Assembly (NCBI GenBank): GCA_035498175.1
Contig: DATKAJ010000067.1
Location: forward strand, 1 to 16,685
Origin: JALORV01 sp035498175
GTDB lineage: Bacteria > Pseudomonadota > Gammaproteobacteria > Burkholderiales > Burkholderiaceae_F
Direction of reading: 5' to 3'
DNA length: 16,685 nt
Shown: piece by piece, positions 8,022 through 14,834 of the stretch
Numbering within the stretch: the first letter of the stretch is position 1
Layout: the number at the start of each line of letters is the position of its first letter
Translations under genes and position numbers: made by a program
Notes under the pieces: model-generated
Seen by the model: only the letters and a program-made list of their open reading frames with translations
The model's database searches: none
Told to the model about the DNA's origin: nothing

Positions 8022-8098
8022 TGGTGGCGGATCAGGGACTCGAACCCCGGACACAAGGATTATGATTCCTCTGCTCTAACCAGCTGAGCTAATCCGCC
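8022..8098 (-). tRNA. tRNA-Met (anticodon CAU, probably elongator)
   Basis: A 77-nt cloverleaf read directly: acceptor GGCGGAT/ATCCGCC, D-stem GCTC/GAGC, anticodon stem GAGGA/TCCTT with loop ATCATAA (anticodon CAT), 5-nt variable loop, and T-arm CGGGG-TTCGAGT-CCCTG. The discriminator A and the 3' CCA are encoded. The 5' G pairs at position 1-72 and the anticodon stem lacks three G:C pairs, so it is not the initiator. CAU tRNAs may also be tRNA-Ile2 (lysidine-modified); the overall sequence looks like betaproteobacterial elongator Met, but I cannot exclude Ile2. It lies 11 nt after the thiD stop and 12 nt before the lipoprotein start, so it is probably cut out of a protein-coding transcript by RNase P and 3' nucleases. 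Confidence 0.95.
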
Positions 8099-8109
8099 GC
8101 GGGCGCGAA

Positions 8110-8982
8110 TTATCTTCGTTTCGCGCTCTCGGGGTCAAATCGCTCTCCGCACCTTTCGTACGCGGCCCACAGAGCGTGCAGATGGTGCACCGGCCCGTGT
8201 CCTTCACCAACCTTGAGTTCATCGGCGTGCTCGAGCGCGTGCACCAGATACGCCTTCGCCCGGCGTGCGGCTGTCGGCACATCGGGGCTCTGCGGCATCA
8301 GCGTGGCGAGAGCGGCCGACAGCGTGCATCCGGTGCCGTGCGTATTGCGCGTATCGATCCTCACGTGCGCGAGCTCAATCATCCGGTCGCCGTCGTGCAG
8401 GAGGTCGATCGCCTCGGACCCCGGCAGGTGGCCGCCCTTCAGCAGGACCCACCGGTCGCCGTCGCCGCGCATCAGCTTGCGCAGGCGTTCGGCGGCCCGG
8501 AACATCTCCTTGAGCGTCTCCGGCGCACGTGACTCGAGCAGCACGCCGCCTTCGGGCAGGTTGGGCGTGATCACCGATGCCTGCGACAGCAGTGATTCGC
8601 GGAGCGCCCCGACGGCAGCGCGATCGAGCAGCACAGCGCCGCTCTTGGCCACCATCACGGGATCGAGCACGACGTGCGTGGCCTTCCAGTGCGCCAGCCG
8701 CCCGGCGATCGCCTCGATGACGGGCCCTTGGCCCACCATACCGATCTTGCAGGCGTCGATGCGCACGTCCGCCCACAGGGTATCGATCTGTTCGGCGACG
8801 AAGCGCTCCGGCACGGGCCACACGCCCGCGACGGCGCGCGTGTTCTGTGCAGTAAGGGCGGCCACCACCGCGCAGGCGTAGCCGCCGAGCGCGCTGATGG
8901 TCTTCGTGTCGGCCAGCACCCCGGCGCCGCCGGACGGATCGACTCCGGCAATGGTTGCGATGTTTGGAATTCGCTGTGTCAC
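8110..8982 (-). CDS. thiD: Hydroxymethylpyrimidine/phosphomethylpyrimidine kinase
   Basis: A cytoplasmic enzyme of thiamine biosynthesis and salvage that phosphorylates HMP to HMP-P and then HMP-PP. The 290-residue ribokinase-fold protein has the N-terminal substrate loop IAGVDPSGGAGVLADTKT (11-28), TPNLPE (139-144), KGGH (182-185) and the anion-hole motif NTHGTGCTLSAA (213-224) with the conserved Cys219. The C-terminal GHGPVHHLHALW (261-272) is also typical of ThiD. It starts at GTG with a good Shine-Dalgarno (GAGGT, 8995-8991). No other thiamine gene and no TPP riboswitch is visible in the 123-nt upstream region. It is divergent from the tetR gene. A weak -10 candidate, TAATAT (9032-9027), lies inside the palindrome that may bind the regulator, so thiD could be coregulated. 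Downstream it runs directly into the tRNA. Confidence 0.96.
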   Translation of the reverse strand: MTQRIPNIATIAGVDPSGGAGVLADTKTISALGGYACAVVAALTAQNTRAVAGVWPVPERFVAEQIDTLWADVRIDACKIGMVGQGPVIEAIAGRLAHWKATHVVLDPVMVAKSGAVLLDRAAVGALRESLLSQASVITPNLPEGGVLLESRAPETLKEMFRAAERLRKLMRGDGDRWVLLKGGHLPGSEAIDLLHDGDRMIELAHVRIDTRNTHGTGCTLSAALATLMPQSPDVPTAARRAKAYLVHALEHADELKVGEGHGPVHHLHALWAAYERCGERFDPESAKRR

Positions 8983-9001
8983 TCGCCGTTACCTCGCCCG
9001 G

Positions 9002-9031
9002 TTGACACTCTGGACCACCAGCCCGTATATT
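9002..9031 (+). promoter_or_regulatory. Sigma-70-type promoter of the tetR gene
   Basis: A perfect -35 TTGACA (9002-9007) is followed after 18 nt by a -10 TATATT (9026-9031, 5 of 6). Transcription would begin near 9038, about 70 nt before the regulator ATG. It is the best promoter match in the window and lies in a local AT-rich island between divergent genes. Confidence 0.7.
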
Positions 9032-9051
9032 ACTAACCAGTCAGTCATTAA
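9030..9051. promoter_or_regulatory. Imperfect palindrome, candidate TetR operator
   Basis: A 22-bp element with symmetric positions TTAnTnAC-N6-GTnAnTAA. It overlaps the last bases of the -10 and the predicted start site of the tetR promoter, and also the weak -10 candidate for thiD on the other strand. Location, length and symmetry fit an autoregulatory site of a TetR/AcrR-type repressor. Binding is inferred, not shown. Confidence 0.5.
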
Positions 9052-9105
9052 AAAACACTGTTGGGACAGGGACTTGCGCTTCACTTGTTCCGATCCAACT
9101 CAGCC

Positions 9106-9750
9106 ATGTCGACAACTTCGGACCATCTGACCTCCAGACCACGCTGGGAGCGCCGCAAGGATGCGCGCCCGGCCGAGCTGCTCGCCGCCGCGCTCGAACT
9201 CTTCATCGAGAAAGGCTACGCCGGAACCCGGCTCGAAGACGTCGCGAGTCGGGCTGGCGTTTCCAAGGGGACCCTGTACCTGTATTTCGAGAACAAGGAA
9301 GAGCTGTTCAAGGCCGTGGTGCGCGACAACGTCGTTGCCCGCATCAGCGCATCGGCCGAGGAACTGGCGAGCTTTGCGGGATCCGGGACGATGCTGCTCA
9401 CCTCGCTGATCACGCGCTGGTGGAGCGACTACGGCAGCAGCGAAGCCGGCGGCCTGGGCAAGCTGATCATGGCCGAAAGCGGCAATTTTCCCGAGATCGC
9501 GCGGTTCTTCCTGGACGAGGTTATCGAGCCCTGGCACGCGCTGCTCGCGGGCGCGCTTCGCCGCGGCATTGACAGCGGCGAATTCCGCCCGGTCGACGTT
9601 CAGATGTTCGTGCGTGTCATCACGGCGCCGCTCGTGATGCTGTCGCTGTGGAAACGCTCTTTCGGACCGTGCAGCGCGCAGCCGATTGACGCCGACGCGT
9701 ACATCAGGACGCACGTTGACATGGTCCTGGCCGCGCTGCGGCCGGCCTGA
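9106..9750 (+). CDS. TetR/AcrR-family transcriptional regulator
   Basis: A 214-residue protein from the ATG at 9106. The N-terminal TetR DNA-binding domain (about 22-68) carries the helix-turn-helix TRLEDVASRAGVSKGTLYLY (41-60), followed by the usual FENKEELF. The remaining 140 residues form a helical ligand-binding domain typical of AcrR-like repressors, with the region FLDEVIEPWHALLAGALRRG near its middle; the ligand cannot be told from sequence. The frame is open upstream to a TTG at 9061, but the ATG start gives the normal short leader before the first helix. No strong Shine-Dalgarno is seen. The gene is divergent from thiD and lies upstream of pcm-like, rhodanese and tolC on the same strand. 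Many AcrR-type regulators control efflux systems that use TolC, so tolC is a reasonable target. This is inference from position. Confidence 0.92.
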   Translation: MSTTSDHLTSRPRWERRKDARPAELLAAALELFIEKGYAGTRLEDVASRAGVSKGTLYLYFENKEELFKAVVRDNVVARISASAEELASFAGSGTMLLTSLITRWWSDYGSSEAGGLGKLIMAESGNFPEIARFFLDEVIEPWHALLAGALRRGIDSGEFRPVDVQMFVRVITAPLVMLSLWKRSFGPCSAQPIDADAYIRTHVDMVLAALRPA

Positions 9751-9877
9751 TGCGCGCGGTGTGCGACGGACCGCAAGATTCGAGGGGCGAACTGCATCGG
9801 AACGCGGAACTCGCGCTGATAGACTTTCGCGCTGTCGTGCGGGAGCCTTGGGCCACATCGACGGGTCGGGACACCTA

Positions 9878-10555
9878 ATGCAGACGATGGATTTCGAGAA
9901 GGCGCGTTTCAACATGGTCGAGCAGCAGGTACGGCCGTGGGACGTGCTCGACCAGAGCGTTCTCGACCTGCTGTTCGTCGTCAAGCGCGAGGACTTCGTT
10001 CCGCCGGGATACCGTGCGCTCGCGTTCTCGGACATGGAGATCCCGTTGCGGGTCGACGGCGTCGGCAGCGGCGAGTGCATGTGGTCGCCCAAGCTCGAGG
10101 CCAGAATCCTGCAGGAGCTCGCACTGAAGCGCCAGGACCACGTACTGGAAATCGGCACCGGGTCCGGGTACATGGCGGCGCTGCTCGCGCACAAGGCGCA
10201 GCAGGTCGTTTCGGTCGAGATCGACCCGCGCCTGCAGGCGTTCGCCGCGGGCAACCTGTACCGCGCCGGAGTGCACAACGTCCGGCTCGAGTCGGGCGAC
10301 GCCAGTCGAGGCTGGTCGGGTCGTGCGCCCTACGACGTGATCGTCGTGACCGGATCGCTGCCAGTCCTGCCGGACTCGATGCGCAGTCAGCTCAAGGTCG
10401 GCGGCCGCCTCGCGGCCGTGATCGGCACCGATCCGATCATGTCGGCCGAGATTGTCACCCGCGTCTCGGACACCGGATTCGATTCGGTCAAGCTGTTTGA
10501 AACGCGACTGAAACCGTTGCGCAACGCCGAGCGGCCGTCGAGCTTCCGGTTTTGA
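9878..10555 (+). CDS. Protein-L-isoaspartate O-methyltransferase-like protein
   Basis: A class I SAM-dependent methyltransferase of 225 residues, of the Pcm-like type found next to tolC in betaproteobacteria. It has the SAM motif VLEIGTGSGYMAALLA (89-104), an acidic post-I motif VEIDPRL (113-119), and GDASRGW...PYDVIVVTGSLPVLP (140-165). These follow the Pcm order, including an N-terminal VVKREDFVPPGYRALAF. The canonical Pcm substrate loop (GQTISQP type) reads GSGECMWSPKLEA (63-75) here, so real isoaspartate repair is uncertain and I give no gene symbol. The start at 9878 is uncertain; ATG 9887 gives an N-terminus closer to relatives (MDFEKARFNM). The 127-nt gap before it has no gene and only a weak -10-like string (TAGACT near 9820). 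It overlaps the rhodanese start (TGATG), so the two are coupled. Confidence 0.88.
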   Translation: MQTMDFEKARFNMVEQQVRPWDVLDQSVLDLLFVVKREDFVPPGYRALAFSDMEIPLRVDGVGSGECMWSPKLEARILQELALKRQDHVLEIGTGSGYMAALLAHKAQQVVSVEIDPRLQAFAAGNLYRAGVHNVRLESGDASRGWSGRAPYDVIVVTGSLPVLPDSMRSQLKVGGRLAAVIGTDPIMSAEIVTRVSDTGFDSVKLFETRLKPLRNAERPSSFRF

Positions 10556-10878
10556 TGAAGCCGGTTTCCGCTTCCGAATTGTCCGCCTGGCTCGCCAACG
10601 AGGACCGCACGCCGCCCGTGCTGCTCGACGTGCGTGAACCCTGGGAAACGCAGATCTGCCGCATCGAAGGCAGCGAACTGGTGCCGATGCAGACTCTGCC
10701 TGCGCGCCTGCATGATCTCGATCCCGCGCATCCCATCGTGTGTATCTGCCACCACGGCGGGCGCAGCGCACATGTCGCGATGTTTCTTGCGCACCAGGGC
10801 TTCAAGGATGTCTACAACCTGACCGGCGGTGTCGATGCCTGGGCACGCCAGGTCGACGCGGCCATGCCGACTTACTGA
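10555..10878 (+). CDS. Single-domain rhodanese-like protein
   Basis: A 107-residue cytoplasmic rhodanese domain. LLDVREPWE (23-31) is the CH2A-like region, and the active-site loop is CHHGGRS (65-71) with Cys65 as the expected persulfide-forming residue. The C-terminal NLTGGVDAWA (88-97) is the standard rhodanese ending. An intact catalytic cysteine supports sulfurtransferase activity; the physiological sulfur donor and acceptor are unknown. The ATG overlaps the stop of the upstream methyltransferase by one base (TGATG). A TTG one codon earlier is ignored. The stop is 13 nt before the tolC ATG. The methyltransferase-rhodanese-tolC order is a recurring betaproteobacterial arrangement, so its presence beside tolC may reflect an old operon rather than a shared pathway. 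Confidence 0.93.
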   Translation: MKPVSASELSAWLANEDRTPPVLLDVREPWETQICRIEGSELVPMQTLPARLHDLDPAHPIVCICHHGGRSAHVAMFLAHQGFKDVYNLTGGVDAWARQVDAAMPTY

Positions 10879-10891
10879 AGCGGAGACCTCG

Positions 10892-12520
10892 ATGTCGCTA
10901 CCTTCCCGCCCGTTCGCCCTGCGGCCGATCGCAGCAGCGCTGGCGAGCAGCTGCGTGATGACCTTGACCGTCGCCACCGCAGCCTCGGCGCAGGCGCCCG
11001 ACCTGCCCAAGGACACGCGCGAACTGGTGGAAGCCGCGCGCCGGGTGACGAAGAACGACCTGCTGCAGATCTACCGTGAGGCCGTCGCGAACGACGCCAC
11101 GTATGCCTCGGCGCGTTACCAGCAGCAGGCGGCACAGGAGCGCGTGCCCCAGGCGCGTTCGAGCCTGCTCCCGAACCTGGGACTCAGCGCCGGAGCGAAC
11201 CAGTATCGACCCGAGGGCACGAACGAGGCCTACGTCGTCGATGCCCAGGGCAACGTCACCGGCGTCCGCAACCTCGACATCAACAACCCCTACAACAGCT
11301 ATGGCGGCGGCGTCTCGCTGACGATTCCGGTATACCGGCCGCAGAACTGGCAGCAGTTCGAGCAGGCCAAAGTGTCGGTCATGGCCGCGGACCTCTCGCT
11401 GCAGCAGTCGGCGCAGGACCTGACCTTGCGCGTGGCCAACGCCTACTTCAACGTGCTTGGCGCGCGCGACCAGCTGATCGCGCTCGAAGCAGCGAAGAAG
11501 GCGACGCTCGAGCAGCTGCAGCAGGCGAAGCGCGAGTTCGAAGTTGGCACCAAGACGATCATCGACACCAACGAGGCGCAGGCGCGCTACGACCAGATCG
11601 TCGCGCAGGAGCAGGTGGCTCTCGGCACTCTGCTGGTCCGGCGCAGCGAGCTGCAGACGATCATCGGCCGCGATCTGGGCTCCCTGGCCCCGCTGCGCGA
11701 CCGGCCCGACCTGTTGCCGCCGAAGCCGGCGGAGATCCAGCAGTGGGTGCGGTCGGCCGAGGACACCAACTATTCGGTGCAGATTGCGCGCGCCAATTAC
11801 GAGATCGCCACCCGCGAAGTCCAGCGCCAGAAGGATGCCTACAAGCCGACGGTGGACGTGGTCGGCGGCTATACGGTCAATCGGGCGACCGGGAACACCC
11901 TCAACGGCCTCGACACGAACCTGAACCAGAGCACGATCGGCGTGCAGCTGAACGTGCCGATCTATCAGGGCGGATTGATCCAGAGCCGGGTGCGCGAAGC
12001 GCTCGCACAGCAGGACCGCTACAACGCGGAACTCGAATCCGCGCGGCGCACTTCTGCGAACTCCGCCCGCGATGCATACACCGGAGTGAACTACGGCCTG
12101 GCGCAGGTCAAGGCGCTGGAATCTGCCGAGGTGTCGGCGCGCACGCAGCTCGAATCGACCCAGCTCGGCTATCAGGTCGGCGTGCGCATCCTGCTCGACG
12201 TGCTCAATGCGACGACGCAACTGGTGCAGACCCAGCGCGACCTCAAGCGGGCACGCTACGACTTTCTGCTGGCCGCGATGCGCCTGAAAGCGTCAAACGG
12301 ATCTCTCACGGATGAGGACGTCGCCGCGGTCAATCGCCTACTCGATCCTGCGGTCCCGCTCACGGTCCCGGACGCCGGCGAGCGCACTTCGGAAACCGCG
12401 CCGCAGACGCCGTCCGCTGTGCGCAAGACTGCCGCTGCCACAGCGCCGACTGACGCTTCGGCGGACAACAGCGCACCAACGTCCAAGAGCAAGGCCAAGA
12501 AGACGCAGCGACGCGGCTAA
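10892..12520 (+). CDS. tolC: TolC-type outer-membrane channel protein
   Basis: The outer-membrane exit duct for tripartite efflux pumps and type I secretion. It is a 542-residue precursor; a signal peptide covers about 1-35 (hydrophobic 12-33, ending ASAQA). Two internally homologous OEP repeats follow, at about 57-260 and 280-470. The matching repeat ends are VGTKTIIDTNEAQARYDQI (218-236) and VGVRILLDVLNATTQLVQTQ (429-448). Heptad-rich coiled-coil helices are evident. The tail after about 485 is low-complexity Ala/Pro/Thr/Ser and ends in a basic KSKAKKTQRRG; E. coli TolC is shorter (493 residues). The ATG has GGAG at 10882-10885, 6 nt upstream, and lies 13 nt after the rhodanese stop. No pump or fusion-protein gene is nearby, so partners are encoded elsewhere. 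Its stop overlaps the stop of the convergent waaA. Confidence 0.95.
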   Translation: MSLPSRPFALRPIAAALASSCVMTLTVATAASAQAPDLPKDTRELVEAARRVTKNDLLQIYREAVANDATYASARYQQQAAQERVPQARSSLLPNLGLSAGANQYRPEGTNEAYVVDAQGNVTGVRNLDINNPYNSYGGGVSLTIPVYRPQNWQQFEQAKVSVMAADLSLQQSAQDLTLRVANAYFNVLGARDQLIALEAAKKATLEQLQQAKREFEVGTKTIIDTNEAQARYDQIVAQEQVALGTLLVRRSELQTIIGRDLGSLAPLRDRPDLLPPKPAEIQQWVRSAEDTNYSVQIARANYEIATREVQRQKDAYKPTVDVVGGYTVNRATGNTLNGLDTNLNQSTIGVQLNVPIYQGGLIQSRVREALAQQDRYNAELESARRTSANSARDAYTGVNYGLAQVKALESAEVSARTQLESTQLGYQVGVRILLDVLNATTQLVQTQRDLKRARYDFLLAAMRLKASNGSLTDEDVAAVNRLLDPAVPLTVPDAGERTSETAPQTPSAVRKTAAATAPTDASADNSAPTSKSKAKKTQRRG

Positions 12521-13827
12521 CCACCGCTGCCACGCGTCCGCATCTCGATCATCGGCGCAATTCGCGCGACGGCCCGTGCTGTAGCGCCGCTGTGCTGGCG
12601 GGCGAACCGCTGTCCGGCGTCGGCCATGCGCTGACGCCGTGCAGGGTCGTTGACGATCGCGAGCATCGCCTCAACAACCGCATCCGCGTCCGCTGCGCGG
12701 ACCGCCGCGCCGCCCGCGATCGCGTCCGCGGTCGCCTGCGCGAAGTTGAAGGTGTGCGGACCCACCACCACCGGAACCGCTGCCGCGCACGCCTCGATCA
12801 GGTTCTGCCCGCCGAGCGGCAGCAGGCTGCCGCCGATAAAGGCCACATCGCTGGCGCCGTAGTACATCGGCATCTCGCCCATCGAGTCGCCAAGGATCAG
12901 CGTCGCGTCTGCGGGCAGCGCAGCGCCCGCGTCGGGCTGCCTCGAGCGGCGCGCGATGGTGACGCCGCTCGCCTCGCACAGCCGCACCACCTCGTCGAAG
13001 CGCTGCGGATGGCGCGGGACGAGTAGCACCGTGGCCGTGCCGCTCGCAATCAGTCGATGGCGCTTTAGCGCGGCGAGCAGCAGTTCCTCCTCGCCTTCGC
13101 GCGTGCTGGCGAACAGCAGCACGGGCCGGACGCGAGCGGCGTGCAGGAACTCGCGGCCGCGCTCGATCAGCGCCGGGTCGGGCGTCGTGTCGAACTTCAG
13201 GTTGCCGATGACTTCGATGCGCTGCGCACCGACCGTGCGCATGCGCGTCGCGTCGGCCTCGCTTTGCGCCAGCACCAGTGTGAAACAGCGCGCAGCCTCC
13301 TCGATGAGCCGCGGCGTCCAGCGCGCCCTGGCCAGCGAACGCTCGGAAAGACGCGCATTGACGAGAACCATCGGGATGCCGGCAGCGCGAGCTGCGGCCA
13401 GCAGATTCGGCCACGTCTCGGTTTCCATGCCGAGGCCGATCACCGGCGCGTGCCGCCTTGCGAAGCGGCGCACCGCAAACGGCATGTCGTACGGCAGATA
13501 GGCCTGCTGCACGCGCCCGGGCCAGCGCGCGGCGATCTCGGCGCCGGTCCCCCGCCCGGTCGGTGTCATGTGCGTCAGCAGGAAGCGGTGCGCGGGGAAT
13601 TGCCTGGCAAGCGCGTCGATCAGCGGCCGGGCCGCATGCGTTTCGCCTACGGACACTGCGTGCACCCAGATCAGGGAATGCTCCCGCAGGATCCGGTTCC
13701 AGCCGAAGCGCTCGTCCCAGTGGCGCCGATACTCCGGCTGCCGTCGCGAGCGCCACAGCAGGTAAAGGGCCGCAAGCGGCATCGCGATGAACACGAGCAG
13801 CGTGTAGGCAGCCCGCGCAATGCTCAC
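12517..13827 (-). CDS. waaA: 3-deoxy-D-manno-octulosonic acid (Kdo) transferase
   Basis: An inner-membrane-associated GT-B glycosyltransferase that moves Kdo from CMP-Kdo to lipid IVA, the first step of LPS core assembly. The 436-residue protein has an N-terminal membrane anchor (7-25). HAVSVGE (56-62) carries Glu62 at the position of the catalytic Glu of the family. GNLKFD (208-213) starts the C-terminal domain, which contains VPRHPQRF (270-277), GDSMGEMPMYY (313-323) and GGSLLPLGGQNLIEA (332-346). The length is normal. The start is GTG (13827), in a 4-nt GTGA overlap with the waaC stop, so translation is coupled. Whether it is mono- or bifunctional cannot be read from sequence. Its stop (TAG, 12519-12517) overlaps the tolC stop on the other strand. 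Confidence 0.96.
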   Translation of the reverse strand: MSIARAAYTLLVFIAMPLAALYLLWRSRRQPEYRRHWDERFGWNRILREHSLIWVHAVSVGETHAARPLIDALARQFPAHRFLLTHMTPTGRGTGAEIAARWPGRVQQAYLPYDMPFAVRRFARRHAPVIGLGMETETWPNLLAAARAAGIPMVLVNARLSERSLARARWTPRLIEEAARCFTLVLAQSEADATRMRTVGAQRIEVIGNLKFDTTPDPALIERGREFLHAARVRPVLLFASTREGEEELLLAALKRHRLIASGTATVLLVPRHPQRFDEVVRLCEASGVTIARRSRQPDAGAALPADATLILGDSMGEMPMYYGASDVAFIGGSLLPLGGQNLIEACAAAVPVVVGPHTFNFAQATADAIAGGAAVRAADADAVVEAMLAIVNDPARRQRMADAGQRFARQHSGATARAVARIAPMIEMRTRGSGG

Positions 13828-14780
13828 GATGCGGTGCCTCCGAGCATCGCCCGTGCCGTCTCGATCACCGACTCCGCGCGCGGCTTGTCGGCGACGCCGC
13901 CGAGGCTCGCGACCGGCCCGGTACCCGTCAGACCGACGAGCCGCGGGTCGTAGTCGCAGAAGATGCCTATCGTGGGTCGGCCGAGCGCCGCGGCAAGGTG
14001 GGTCAGCCCCGTGTCGAGGCCGATCACGACCTCGGCGCGGCTCAGCGTGGCGGCGATCGCGTTGACCGACGAGCGCGGCATCATTCGGGCATCCTGCATC
14101 GCGTGGACGAGGCGCTCGGCGCGCGCCTCTTCGTCGGCGCTACCCCAGAAAAGCAGCGCCCGCAGCCCGCACTCTGCGAGCCAGCGCTCGACTTCGAGCC
14201 AGCTGGGTTCCGGCCAAAGCTTGGTGTCGCGGCTGGCGTTGACGAGCAGCACCGCGTAGCGTCCCGACAGCAGCGGCGCCGGCGGCGGCGTCAGGTCGAA
14301 GCGCGGCGGCGTCGAGATCGCATAGCCGAAGACGGCCGCACCGATGCGACGGCAGCGCTCGACCGCGTGCAGGCCCCGCGGCATGCGGATCGGGCGCGTG
14401 TAGAAGTGCGCGGCGACGCGCTCGCGCGCCGAGTCAGTGGCCGGACCCGCCACCGGCGCGGCCGCCCAGCGCGCCATCCATGCGCTTTTCAGCAGCCCCT
14501 GCACATCGAGGACCCAGTCGTAGCGCGCGGCCTCGACCGCCTGGCGCACCGCGGCGATTTCGCGCCAGGTAGAGCGCCGCAGCGGCGCGTGCCGCCAGCG
14601 CCGCAGTGCGACCTGGCGAACGCGCGACACGTGTCGGTTCATCGCCGGAATCGCTGCGAACGATTCTTCGACCAGCCAGTCGATCTGCGCCTGGGGCTGC
14701 GCGGCTGCCAGATCGGCGGCCATAGGCAGCGCGTGAATCACGTCGCCCATCGACGACGTCTTGACGATCAGTATGCGCAC
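13824..14780 (-). CDS. waaC: LPS heptosyltransferase I
   Basis: Transfers L-glycero-D-manno-heptose from ADP-heptose to Kdo2-lipid A on the cytoplasmic side of the inner membrane. The 318-residue GT-B enzyme (glycosyltransferase family 9) has KTSSMGDVIHALP (7-19), with Asp13 matching the catalytic aspartate. NASRDTKLWP (181-190) has Lys187 near the position of E. coli Lys192. GLDTGLTHLAAALGRPTIGIF (254-274) is the ADP-heptose-binding motif. The start is GTG at 14780; no ATG is available nearby and the beginning MRILIVKTSSMGD is the family norm. No clear Shine-Dalgarno is present. A 54-nt gap separates it from galE, and it overlaps waaA by 4 nt. With waaA it covers the two first core-assembly transferases. 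Confidence 0.95.
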   Translation of the reverse strand: MRILIVKTSSMGDVIHALPMAADLAAAQPQAQIDWLVEESFAAIPAMNRHVSRVRQVALRRWRHAPLRRSTWREIAAVRQAVEAARYDWVLDVQGLLKSAWMARWAAAPVAGPATDSARERVAAHFYTRPIRMPRGLHAVERCRRIGAAVFGYAISTPPRFDLTPPPAPLLSGRYAVLLVNASRDTKLWPEPSWLEVERWLAECGLRALLFWGSADEEARAERLVHAMQDARMMPRSSVNAIAATLSRAEVVIGLDTGLTHLAAALGRPTIGIFCDYDPRLVGLTGTGPVASLGGVADKPRAESVIETARAMLGGTAS

Positions 14781-14834
14781 AGAAGGAGATTGTGCCGCAG
14801 CGCGTGGACCGCGCCGATGGGCGCGAATACCGCG

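Noticed and set aside
8010..8054. Longer start for the small lipoprotein
   Set aside because: It would be translated from inside the tRNA gene and would put polar residues before the signal peptide.
8022..8098. Initiator tRNA or tRNA-Ile2 for the CAU tRNA
   Set aside because: Initiator is excluded by the paired 1-72 end and the anticodon stem without three G:C pairs. Ile2 is less likely by overall sequence but not formally excluded.
9061..9105. Upstream TTG start for the TetR regulator
   Set aside because: The added 15 residues are atypical and the ATG at 9106 gives the normal distance to the first helix.
8983..9105. TPP riboswitch upstream of thiD
   Set aside because: No THI-box-like conserved core is visible and the region is occupied by the divergent promoter and palindrome.
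10898..12220. 440-codon open frame on the minus strand
   Set aside because: It is antisense to tolC and has no domain of its own. TolC has a signal peptide and two OEP repeats.
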